This document shows positions 24,726 through 35,787 of a stretch of DNA of 64,000 bases, piece after piece (positions within the stretch are counted from its first letter, which is position 1; every line of letters begins with the position of its first letter). The stretch lies in the NCBI RefSeq assembly GCF_036785885.1, contig NC_092312.1:12604001-12668000 (forward strand), read 5' to 3'. This stretch comes from Coffea arabica (lineage: Eukaryota; Streptophyta; Magnoliopsida; Gentianales; Rubiaceae). The notes under the pieces are model-generated. The model ran no database searches and had not been told where the DNA came from. It saw only the letters and a list, made by a program, of their open reading frames with translations. Position numbers and translations under genes: made by a program.

Positions 24726-25589
24726 ATGAGTAATTCATTTGAAAATCACAATGTTGGTGATATAGGTGGAGATCAGGAAGATTCTTCAGGGCCTTCACCA
24801 CCCCAAAAGAAGCACAAGCTTGATGATAAAGAAAGCCATGGTGCCAAGGAGAAGGAAAAGGAGATGCCAACATCAGAAAAGGATTCCTGTTGTTCAAATG
24901 AAATTTTTACCATTTCTGATGAGCAATTTGAGAAATTGAAGTTGGACTATTGCCCCGAAGGGGTCGAAGAGATTGATCAAGATGTATGGACCAAGTATTT
25001 TAAAGAGATCGAGGAGAGTGAGGTATTTATGTGTGGTATTTGTGATGTTCTGCATTGTTTTTTCTTTTTTCCCCCCTTTGTCTCTCTTAATCTAGATTGA
25101 TCTTATTTGGGGCATCATACCTTTGTGTTAGGGTTTTGACATTTATCATTATCCTGGTCTATGTTTGATGGCTCGATTTACTCCCCTGGATGTTGACAAT
25201 TTCTCGAGCGACATGGCTGAACTGTCAAAAGCTGCAATTGTGCATTTCAACAAGGAAAAAGTATGTGTTCCAAAAATTAATTTTTCTTTTACTCTTTTCC
25301 TCTGTTAATATTTATCACTTTTTACAGCTGCATTAGTCTGTTACCTATTTCAAGTGAATTAAACAGTAAAATCTTTCAGATTAAGAATTACAAATGGGAA
25401 AAGGTTGAGACGGCAAATGCACAACTTTGCGGTGCTGGTGTCAATTACTACATAACCTTTCAAGCCAAGGATTTTGTTACTAATGCTCTTGATACCTTCC
25501 AAGCCTTAGTCTGGCAGGGGCGAAAACCACCGAATCCTGAATCTATTGATGTGCAATTCTGCCGGCTCAAATCAGTTCCTGCAACTTGA
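24726..25589 (+). CDS. Cystatin-like domain protein, copy 1, three exons
   Basis: Exons 24726-25022, 25132-25260 and 25380-25589 (GT-AG, all phase 0) encode 211 residues. Exon 1 (99 residues) is charged, with a basic PPQKKHKLDDKE stretch that could be a nuclear signal and an acidic FTISDEQFEKLKLDY part. Exons 2-3 form a cystatin-like fold: YHYPGLCLMARF, the helix SKAAIVHFNKEK, EKVETANAQLCGAGVNYYIT, FQAKDF, and a closing VQFCRLK strand. Phytocystatins inhibit papain-type proteases through a QxVxG loop; here the loop is QLCGAG, so inhibition is doubtful. There is no signal peptide. A close paralog lies at 40047. The domain family is clear, the function is not. Confidence 0.82.
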
Positions 25590-27500
25590 CCTATGCTGTT
25601 CCAGGTATTTCAATCTAATTGGGTTTCTGATATTGGTTTTGAACTTTTATGAGTTATCAGTTTATAGGTGGAAATTAGGAATTGGCTAGAATAGCAGCAT
25701 GATCTCCACACTGTGTTTTTCTTCCATATACTGGGTAAGTATAATGAGCCCGTGTCTCATGATTTTAGAAAGATACCAAAAGTCAGCAGTGGAGGTCCTT
25801 CTGGAACAATTTATTCAGGAACTTTCTCCATGGTTTATATCGTACTTCCTCTGCTATGTCCACACAAATAACTTTACAGAAATCTACTAAGTTGATGATA
25901 TAGTAGGCTTCTTCCGCCTCAGGGTTGTCATATGGTGAAAATCTGGTCTTGACATGAAAACTACAGTTGGCAGTTGACTAATATGCTGGTTCTACAATCA
26001 TCAGAGTTCTAGTCTATGAGTCTGTTAAGTTGACATATGGTTTTTGCTGGGTGTAATCATGGGCATGCTACATGCATGTTTTGAGGCTTGATGTGGGTTT
26101 GATTTTGTTGTTGTTGCAATCTTTATACAAAGCAACAATTATTGTCTTGGCTGCTGCTATACATTGACTTGTTATGGATGTGGGATATTCGGCTCTGTCT
26201 TTCAAAAACTTCAAATTTGTTGCCTAGTCCGAACCCTTTGTTGCTATTGAATATACTATTCTTGGATGCAAAGGTAATTTAGGTGTGGTGGGGAGGCTAT
26301 TTTGTCACTTTGTTGCAGATAATCTGTACTTCATTTTTTCTGGTGATTTTAGTTTGCGAGGGACTCGAATAGGCATAACATGTTGTGTAATGTCTTGTTT
26401 TTCTGGTGTGGCATAATATATATGTTCTGATTACAAGTCAACTTTGTTGCATAACTACACATGCTATTGGAATTAAAGATTGCTACTTTTCACAATCATC
26501 AAGGTTAACTGGAAATGTTGCTTGGCATTTTAGTATGTGTTTCATATCTCACATGTTGCTTGATTTTAGCATTTCGTTCCCATATAATCTGGTAGTAACG
26601 CTGCTCATGCAATGTACATATTCTAATTAAGGGCCAATTTTAAGTTTTTGAGTTTATTGTTTGTGATGTTTCCAAGTTTGTAAAGTGCATTATATATATA
26701 TATTTTTTGTTTGTGGACCTTTTTGTGTTTCAGTTTGTTCTTTTAGCTTATGAATTCTTGTTCAGTTGCTGCGTTCATTTTGGTGGCTGTAATATCACAA
26801 ATCTACAGGTGCCCTTTTTGCTTTTAGAAGAAATGTATCCTCGCAAACTTTCTGAAACTAAAATTTCTCATCTGCAATCAACTTTAAGGTTATTAAAGGA
26901 GTTTAAAGACTTAAAAGAAAATTTATGTGAATTGATAGGCCAATTATGTTCTGCAAGTATAAATGAAGTTTGATGAGCTTCAAAGATCCATGTTTACTAA
27001 CTTGGTATTCAACTTTAGAATCTTTGAGTCCACTGCCAACAACATTGAACCAAAAGATAAGTGAATTTGACAAGCCTGTGAATGTGATTTTGGATCCCTG
27101 CAGACTGTAGAATATGCCTCTCTGCTAGAATTTATTAGCAAAACCAAGTATGGGAGAGGTTTATCGCATGTAGCTAAACATTTATGCAGAATTTGTTTGT
27201 TTCAATCGCATGTAGCTGCAATCTTGTGGCTGCCTTGATTGTCAAGTAAGGCCTTGCCCATACTAGTTCTATGGTAATTCTTGGCACCTGGCCAGTTCTC
27301 TTTCCGAGTCGATGATAAACAAGTTGAAATTGTTGTTGTTTAATAAATGTCATTCACAGGTTTTCTGTTAAACGTGCAGGTTATGGAGATTGTTCCATAT
27401 CGCACTATTAGTTTGCTTCTTTTTAGCTGATATAGATGACTAATGTATGTAAGAAATAGAACTTTGTTTGATGAAGTTAGATGGCTGCTGGCTGAAGCAG
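25590..27500 (+). other. Downstream of cystatin-like gene: 3' UTR or extra exons
   Basis: Sequence is conserved between blocks B and B'. A frame at 26815-26973 encodes LLLEEMYPRKLSETKISHL followed by a Leu/Lys-rich helix and is identical in the second copy (42151-42309). It follows a polypyrimidine stretch and CTACAG, so it could be a last exon of another transcript form. A diverged third copy of this part lies at about 29880-30900. Confidence 0.35.
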
Positions 27501-27879
27501 ATTGCTGCTAAGGTTCTTGAACTTAGTAACAGGAGACTTGATTCGTGACAAATTTGGCTGTCATGTAAGTTCTGTATGTGGCACCAAATCTCACCTTGGA
27601 TGCTGGATGACACACTTTGTGCTGTTGAAGTTCTTGAACTTCGATTATGACTTGATTTTGCTGATAACTGGTTATTACTTAAGTGTGTGGGATTACATTC
27701 AACGGGCTGTGTTAGTCTGTCAACGTTGCTACACATTTTGCTATTGGGCATTCTAGATTGTATTACATGTGATTTTGCTTTTACGTAGCTATCTTGAGAA
27801 GTGGATGATGTTTTAATTGTTTTTAGGAGATTAGGAAAATTTGTTGGATTGGGAAACATGTGAAAGTACAAATCTTCCA

Positions 27880-29150
27880 AGGAAGAAATGAGTGCTTCTC
27901 TGACTGGGAGAGCACCATTAATACATTTCCAGATGAATACCTTGATTTTGTGTTTGATGTTGAGCTTCCGCAGGGTGCTTCAGATTTGCTTGCTTTGTTG
28001 ACTGCCTTCTTCAAAATTTGTTCTAGCAGCCTCCCTGTTTTCCTTTCTTGTTGAGCTTTCTCCCATTGGCCACTTGTACCCAAAGCTTACAGTGTAATTC
28101 CCTCCTGCACTGAGCTGCCAATAGTTGAAGTCTTCTCTGTCTGACAGATTAATAGGAATGTTTAGGATCCTCTCTGCATCAGTCTGATTGAAAAGTCTGA
28201 AAATGGTATTTCTGTTCCATCTTCTGTGGTTGATGAGCTGCTGCACTGTTTCAAAATCACAATTATTAGGTCTGGGAGTAGTTGGTTTGCCAGAAGGTGA
28301 TTCTGGTATCCACCTGTGCTCCCAAATGTTAGTGCTTCTTCCATTATATCCCTTTTTCAATTTGACCCCTGGCTTTCAGTAGTCCTTTCCAGATCCAGGA
28401 TGCATTGCTTTGTGCTTTAAATGAGAGAATTGACTCCTTGGGGAAGTACTTAGCTTTCAACACTTCGCTGACCAAAAGATTTGGTTTGGTAAGTAGTCTC
28501 CAGATCTGTTTCCCTAGCAGAGCTTTATTAAAGGCACCTTTCATACTTGAAGGCAACCCATTTCATCGTGCCTGCCATTTTCACAATGGTTCCTCTAAGT
28601 AAAGGCTTTGGCAGGTCTGCTAGAAATAGCATCTTCAAGTGTCTTCCTTCCTTTCCTCCCATCTGTGGGATTATAACATCTTTACCCTTTTTAAATACTG
28701 CTCCTATCTTCCTCCCCACTTCTTTTGTTACCCAATGTATAGGTAGATTCCATGCCTGCACCCACAAGGGGGCTATCTCAAAGGCTTCTGTTGTTTCTTC
28801 TATCCCCTCTGTTCATCTATTCAGAACCAGGATTTGGTTGTCTATCATTCACGGTCCTCCTTCCACTATTCTTTCCTTGTCCTCTTTGTTAGAGATGTTG
28901 AATTGGAACAGGTCAGGTCCTAGTTGCACCACTGTCAGATTTTTTGGATATCCCCAGGCAGCTGTACAAAATTTTTAACACCTGTCAAGTTTGCATTTTT
29001 CTCTCCTACTACTCTTCCAATGTGACTGTCCTTGCACTCTCTTACTCCACCTTCCAGATCTCTCAGGTCCAAAGTAGCTCTAGAGAGTTTGTTCCCAGCT
29101 AGGGAGAATTTTTGCAAGATTTCTTCTAATTCCGACTCCATTGATATTAT
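27880..29150 (-). pseudogene. LINE (non-LTR retrotransposon), internally deleted
   Basis: On the minus strand, ORF1 begins near 29141 (MESELEEILQKFSLAGNKLS) with the DUF4283-type plan: an ECKDSHIGRVVGEKNAN segment, then WVQAWNLPIHWVTKEVGRKI and GGKEGRH..LKMLFLADLPKPL. Just after KWVAFKYERCL the sequence jumps to the end of ORF2: ALLGKQIWRLLTKPNLLVSE, KAKYFPKESIL, SNASWIWKGLL, NIWEHRWIPE. So the gag zinc knuckle, endonuclease and most of the reverse transcriptase are missing. Stops and frameshifts interrupt what is left. The 3' part fades at the edge of block B and no poly(A) is visible. Confidence 0.75.
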
Positions 29151-29199
29151 AAGAGGTGCTAAGGGTATTCCTCGCTCTAGTACTGGGAAATGAAAATTA

Positions 29200-30900
29200 A
29201 AAATGCTAAAAACAGAGGAGAAAATTAGATCTGCATATAAGGTAAGGAAGGGAAGAAACTGGTAGACTCAGGGAGCTCAAGATCCTAATACTACTGATGG
29301 GTATACCTCACAAAATATTACTGGAAATTGAAAGTTAAAAAGCTGAATAGAGAAGATAAGCTAAATCTATACATAAGAAAAGAAAGGGAAGAAAACAGTG
29401 GGAATAAAAGCTCAGAATCCATACACTACTACCACTTCTATTTCGCTGGCAAGGAAAAGAAGGGGTAGCATTCAAGTTTTACCTGGGTTGAAGCTTCTTA
29501 GTTGTTGCACCTCTCATATTTGTACTTCAGCTTTTCTGTCTTCTTCATTACTTCGTTAGTTCGTTAGGTTTGGCTGCATTGAATGCTTCTACAGGATCAG
29601 ACAAGTCCAGATTTGATCCACATTTTGAGGATTTCCTGATAAAAGTGCAGGAGATTAAGTGAAACAATCAGAAATCTCAAGGGAGTTTTGTGAAATTATC
29701 CCATTATTTAACAAGCATACTCTTTTTTAACTTTTCTGCTGAAAGCCAACACCCCAAAATGGAGGTGAATTTTTGGTAATTTATTCATGATTTTCTCTAG
29801 TTAGTTTATACTTTAATTCTTCTAGTATACCCTCTATTTATGAGAATTATCTTGTGAATGTCTCACAAAATGTGATTGCAGTGTTGTTCTGTGAGTTCTG
29901 GCAAACAAATTGAAGGATTAGAAAGGCTTAAAGCAATTTGCATGTGAATTGATGGGTGTGTGTTCAGAAAATAAAAGTGAATTTTGAATAGATCTGATAT
30001 ATGCAGATCACTTCCAACAGTAGAATCTGGGAGATCACTTCAAACGTTGTTGTGCCCAGAAATACCTGAATTTCACAAGCTAAAACAATTATGGGATAGA
30101 CTTATTACCTATGGCTAAATTTCTGCTCTCAAGGAGAACTTGTGCTTTTCAATATTTAGTGGATTTGGTTGTAGAAGGATATTGTGCTGCCGTAGGACTT
30201 TAGTCCATGAAATGCTTAAGATGCAATCTGGCGGTTAGTTTGCTTATCGTGTAACATGTGGCCCCATCCTCATTCTATTGCAATTCTTGGCAATTGGTGA
30301 TGCAGTATAGCTTTTCAATTCTAAATTGCAAGTTCCACAATTTCAGAGGCAAAGATGATATAGTTGAAATTGTTTCCAGGGATTATTTTTTGCACATCAT
30401 TCACAGCTTTTTTGTTCGACAATTTCAGAGGCAAAGATGATATAGTTGAAATTGTTTCCAGGGATTATTTTTTGCACATCATTGGCAGCTTTTTTGTTCG
30501 ACCTGCAGGAGGTTATGGAGATTTTATCATGCAAAAGATTATGAAGCTTGAGTAATTTGATGCTCTTTATAGTTAATGCAGGTCTTGAACTGTGTAAAAG
30601 AAGACTAGCTTCGGGTCACGGTTGGTTATTATAACGTCTGTTAAGTTATCTATTTGGTGCTACATTCCATCGTGGATGAGGGATGACAGTATGTGCTGCT
30701 GAAGTCCTTGAATTTCGTACTATGGGGTTTTAATTTGTGTGATATAGTTGGCAGTCATATGGCACTACTCTGCGCGCGCGCATTATGCTGACCATTGGAT
30801 ATTTGAGGCATTAGTGGACTAGTGAGATGTTAATAGTTTTACTTTTGACGGTCTAAATGGATTTGATTGTTTTCTGCACTCGAGGAAATCTGTGGAAGGC
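29200..30900. repeat. Diverged third copy of the 3' part of block B
   Basis: Loose but ordered matches to 26880-27650 include TGTGAATTGATGG..TGT.CAGAAA..AAAGTGAA, GGTTATGGAGATT, and GATGACA.TATGTGCTG.TGAAGT.CTTGAA. No open gene remains. Confidence 0.45.
30339..30502. repeat. 82-bp tandem duplication, two copies
   Basis: AATTTCAGAGGCAAAGATGA starts at 30339 and again at 30421. The copies are nearly identical, differing at the CATTCACAGC / CATTGGCAGC step. It is not present in blocks B or B'. Confidence 0.85.
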
Positions 30901-33660
30901 AAGTTGCTTTCGATATTTAGTCGATTATTAAATTATTTAGCAAAAAATCATAAAAATTGGCGCACTTACAAGGGGAAAAATCGCTCTCCGTTTCAGAGGC
31001 GCAAGGTAGTTTTTGGTTGCAAGGAAAAATGTAGGAAATTGAAAGGAAGGTATTTTTTTGCTTTTATGTATGTAGTTTTTGGCTGCATTTTCTTCTCTCT
31101 CTTTTTTTTTTTTCCCCATTTTCTTCTATTTTTGTCACTTTGACATTTTTAATTCAAACCAGAGGGGATTATGCATAGCTTTTAAAATTATAAAGGGATT
31201 ATGTAAAAATGCTAAATCACAAGGGGATAAAATATAATTTATCCAAAACTTAAAAACTACACGGTGAATTCAAAACGGAAATAATGAGATGGTCATGTTT
31301 TCCCTGTCAAATTAAAATCTGTAGCGAAACTATCCGCCAGTGCTCTAGCGTTTTACATACTACATTGCGGCTATGCTCTAAGAAATTTTACAGAAAGATG
31401 TCTCTTTTTTTTCGCCTTAAATATTTTGAGTAGTGCCCGGTCATTCATTCGTCTGGTCAACAGCCAGTAGCAAAGCACCAAACCAGGCGGCGACGGAAAA
31501 AGTTAAACAGCAGTTAGAGAGCAAATCTCGCCATTTTTTGTTTTTTTTTGGCGCCCTTTTATGTCACTAATCGCATTCATAAGCCAAAATAAATGGGCTA
31601 TTGCCAATTTTGGAAAATCGTAGTTCCTTTTAACCACTGGTTGGAAAAAAAACCAGTGGTCTTTGACAATCCATTGTGATTTCTTGAGCAAGTTTCCTAT
31701 AGTATGATTAATTAACACTAATACCATTTGTTGATGAGAAAGAAAAAGAGCACTTGTAAGGTTATAGAACAATGGAGTCAAGTTCGTTATGTCCTCTATT
31801 AGTGTTGTTGTTGCCTCGACACCAAAGCTTATTTTAGCTGACAATTTCATGTGGATGTCTTCGCAATTGGTTTTATATTTCATTTCTATTCCATCCTTCT
31901 TCCTTTGCCTTTCATAGATAGTTCCAACGACACCAACTACGTCGTGATATCTGTGTAGATATACGAGATTATTTTCGTATTGTAATTTTCCCCTTCTCTT
32001 TCAAACATCCCCCTCTCCACCTTTCGAACTCACAAACTGCATACGGGGACATCTTTTTCTTTTCATAACCGCCAAAGTTTGCTCTTAATTACCGGCAAAT
32101 ACAAGTAAGATTTCACTCGAAGTTATAAAATGCGGTGCACATTGCTTGCTGGAACAAGGAATCAGTAATTAGAAGTACTAGAAGCTATGTGTTAGACTAT
32201 ACTATTATTTCTTACATCTCTCATTCCCCTCTCTGTTTCTATGTCAGGTCAGAAGGGATTAGCCCTCTCCAGGCGGTGCAGTAGTGCTGGTTTCTGCCAA
32301 TGCTTTTTGAAGCATGTACAAGGCTTTCTAGCAGTTTAACCGAATTACAGTAATAAAATCTCCGGGATTTTCTTCGAGACTTGACCAGAGCATCAAGCAG
32401 AACCGCCTGCTTTCTTGACAGCAGATGGCGCGTTTATGGAGGAAATCCCCAAGTTTTTGAAAAGCGTGCTCAAATAATCAAAAGTGCCGAAGAAACTAGT
32501 TCAATGTATTTACTAATCGATGTATTTTTCGAATACGTTGATTTAGTAATAATGGCCTAGACAAGTCGAAAAACGCAGTGCATGTGGTCTTTTGAGAAAA
32601 ACATCTTGTATTTTTTTTTTTAATCAAACTCTATCGGATAAGCCTACTGATTTTAATTTCCATTACCAAATTCTCTCACTCTTGAGTTCGGATTATTTAT
32701 TGGGTGCCCCCTCATTTGGATAATTCAAAAAAGGTAATTAACATCAAACTAAAATTGCATACACACATAATGTTAAATCAATATATTATGTTAAATTTAA
32801 ATTTTGGTAGAGTCGTGTGTGTGTGTTGAGTTTCAAGTTTGGAATTTTTAGGATTCTCTTATCAAATCCTATTGGATTATTCATCGTTATCTCTCATCAA
32901 TATCAAATTCTAACGGATTATCCATCGGTCATCTAATCGGATTAACCATTGGGTCGTGTACTTGCGGGGGTATTGGATTTTACACTGCCCATTGCCATTC
33001 CTATTTGAGAATTACTTATTCTAAATTAATTCACTTCTTGGGAATTGACTCAATATTTGAAAACGGATTAGCAAATTGTAATCGCAGTTTTCATCGAGCT
33101 TTACAGTGGACCGCGATGATTAGGGATAAGAGTCCTACGAACAAAAAATATTGCTCAAACTAAAAGCAAGACCAATTTAGCGATTATGACAGAAACGAAT
33201 TGAGAAATCAAATGTACAGCATACTCTCCTTAAATCACCATTTTTTGAATACTCTTTTTCCAGTGGTGCAGGAATGCTTGCCACCCTTAGTGCCTGTTTG
33301 GAATTATAGTGGCTTATTAAACAGAATTTAATTTGATAGAAATTTTTTAAAGTGCTTAGTGACTTATTAAAAAAAATACTTGATCTAATAGAGTTTAAAA
33401 TAAAAGTACTTATTAAGTGCTTAGGTATGTTATATGGATGCATACTTCATACTTATTATGTATTGGATGGATGATATGTAATACTTAAAATTCATGGTTT
33501 TCTCCCCTTAAACATATAAAGTTTTCAAAACTGTCCTTGTAAATTAAACTTTTTCCCGCCACAATAATTTGGAAAATCTAGTCAAATAATAAACTTTTTC
33601 CCGCCACAATAATAATAAACACCCTGCTAGTACCAAAAGTTAAAACAAGCATCTCTGAAC
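30900..33660. other. Intergenic stretch, no gene recognised
   Basis: An open frame on the minus strand at 31503-31883 (126 residues) has no family motif I recognise. The rest is AT-rich with short poly(T) tracts and no clear transposon ends. CTTTTTCCCGCCACAATAAT occurs twice (about 33550 and 33597). Confidence 0.35.
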
Positions 33661-33768
33661 TTTCTGTATCTAGGCTAGTCTAAAACCCTCTCCGTCCCTT
33701 TCTCTTAGACAATTCCTCACCCACACCATCTTACTTCCTTCCTCGTCTTGTTCTTAGCAGTTTCCTCC

Positions 33769-35355
33769 ATGGCTAATCAGGTATCCGAGTGCCTTTGCTT
33801 TAGTCTTCTTGACGTCAACGGTAAACGAAGCAAATTTTCGCTTTGTTTCACTTGCAAAAATCGCATTTTCCCGTATTTTCCATGCTCCTAATGTCGGTTA
33901 AAATTGTATCTTTACTCTAAAATTTGGATTTTAAGCAAACAATTAATACTTTGTCTTCTAATTTTTCTTTCCTTTTCTGGACATTTCTAAAATAGAGCAA
34001 GTTATATATACGGTTATTGCATAAGAGAAAGGTTGATGCTTATTACGTTAAAGCACTACAGTATCTACCTCTTTTGTTGGTTTCTTGTAGCCAGAGCACC
34101 TCCTCAAAAAAAAACAAAAAAAAAAAGAAAGAAGTCATACACAGTTTTTGACTCAAATTAGAAATTATACGTGGTATATAGCTAAATGACACCTTTTTTT
34201 TTTTTCATTTTCCTCCATTTTTACTCGTGACTGCCTGCCTGCCCCTTTAATGAATTTTTTTTAAGTCATTCATTTTACTTTCTTCTTAACAGGCAGACCA
34301 TTCATGGCTGAAGGTGCCAGGGGTTGTACTACCCGTAGCTGATCAAGGTCCTCATGGTAATATAAGTAAATTCATGATTTTTTTATTTTTCATATTTTTT
34401 TGTACTTGGAGAGGATATTAATTTGTATAATTCGTTTTTGCGTTGTGTCAAGACATATGTTGGGCTTACGTGGCTCCAGAGACAATGTCCTCGCAACACA
34501 AGGCATTGCATGCAGACAAAGATCATTTGCCATTATCCAAACAACAAGTTGTTAACTGTACAAAAAGTTGGTACCTGAACAGTGAGGTAGCTGATGCTGA
34601 AAAAGATGCTACATTTACTATCAAGCGAATATTTCTATACACGGCAGCTGTAGAAATTTGTCTGGAGTGGGATTAGCCATTCAACAGTGAAGATAAGAGA
34701 TGTAACCCACCTCGTGGGGCAAGTGGTACTTGTTTTGAAAAAACCTTTATATTGTGTTTGTTAACTCATCGTAATAGGTTATTAATTCATTGTAAACACA
34801 CAGACCCAGCATTTTTTTGTGCAAGATATCGTTGTTCCAGAGAGTGATGAAGAAATTAGAGAAGCAATCTCAAAGTTTCCAATTGCTGGAGCAGTGCATA
34901 TATACGACAGCTTAATAAATTGGAAGGAGGTTGGAACAAATACGATTATTAAACACGTTTAAGAATTCATGCATGAAAACCTTGTAACACTAAACCTTTT
35001 ACAGGGCATCTACGCTGGACCGACTCTGGATGAAGAGATTAATAGTTCTGGCACCTTGGGCACACACGCAATCTTGTTGACCGATTTGCGTGTAGAGGAT
35101 GGGATAGAAATGTTTGAGTTTAAGAATTCTTGGGGCGACTGGGGGCAAGATGGCATTGGAAAGATAAGGAAAGAGCTTGTTTTTAGAATCTCATATTCAA
35201 CCGGGATTAGTTGGTCTTGGCTAGAGAAAGGCTTGAAATCAACTATGGACGTGGGTGTTTCAAAAGATCAAAAAAGAGATGGGGATGGAGGGGACAAAAG
35301 GGATTCTAGAACAAAATCAAAAGGAGGTAAATTTAGTGGCTTAGTTAAAAGGTAA
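33769..35355 (+). CDS. Papain-like (C1A) cysteine protease, mature-domain only; possibly decaying
   Basis: A workable five-exon model is 33769-33780, 34293-34356, 34453-34649, 34804-34929 and 35005-35355 (750 nt, 249 residues). It keeps all catalytic elements: the oxyanion Gln in PVADQGPHDICWAYVAPE with the active Cys, the His in LGTHAILLTD, and the Asn in FKNSWGDWGQDG. Papain-like proteases normally start with a signal peptide and a prodomain of about 100 residues; here the coding start MANQ leads directly into the mature domain, so secretion and normal folding are doubtful. The ancestral exon 3 seems to have run further (KRCNPPRG follows in frame), but a TAG at 34674 ends it; splicing at GTAGAA (34650) would avoid the stop while losing part of the domain. 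The tail after the Asn motif is Lys/Asp-rich and unlike papain. A more decayed copy is at 48540-49170. Confidence 0.6.
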
Positions 35356-35787
35356 AACCCAGGTGGCAACTAAAACAGGTGTGAAGGGAAGCAAAGGTGG
35401 CAGGTCAAGGCTAAGAAGTGGCGCCAGGTAAATGACAAATTTTACGGTTAAAAGAGTAACAAAAAGAGAAAAAATAGTTTTATATACTATTTGTTTTTTT
35501 CTAACATTTATATACTATTTGTTGTTGTGTATGATTAATGCTTATTTTCTCTGACGAAATATTAGTGGAATTGAGATGTTGAAGGGTGAACTAATTGGCC
35601 AATCATGCCCGTGCACTGGTACGTACTCACAGTTGTCTTATGGTAAGTAAAGAAACAGGATATTGTATTCTTTGTAAGGTGTACAAGTATATTTTGGATG
35701 TGGTATTCTTTTATTGGAAAATTATAGGTATTTTGGGTATATTAAAACTAAAATTTAATAGTCTTGTAACACCGTTTAAAAATAATA

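Larger units (their letters stand above)
23298..27897. repeat. Duplicated block B (mate of 39744-43417)
   Basis: The two blocks are near-identical in the same orientation, from GTTCCTATTTTTCGGTTTG to GGAAGAAATGAGTGC. This copy carries the 1118-bp MULE-like insertion and lacks about 190 bp near 27200 that the other copy has at 42545-42735. It carries the first cystatin-like gene. The right break abuts the LINE fragment. Confidence 0.9.

Noticed and set aside
31503..31883. 126-residue minus-strand open frame
   Set aside because: No recognisable motif, splice partner or paralog in the window; cannot be supported as a gene.
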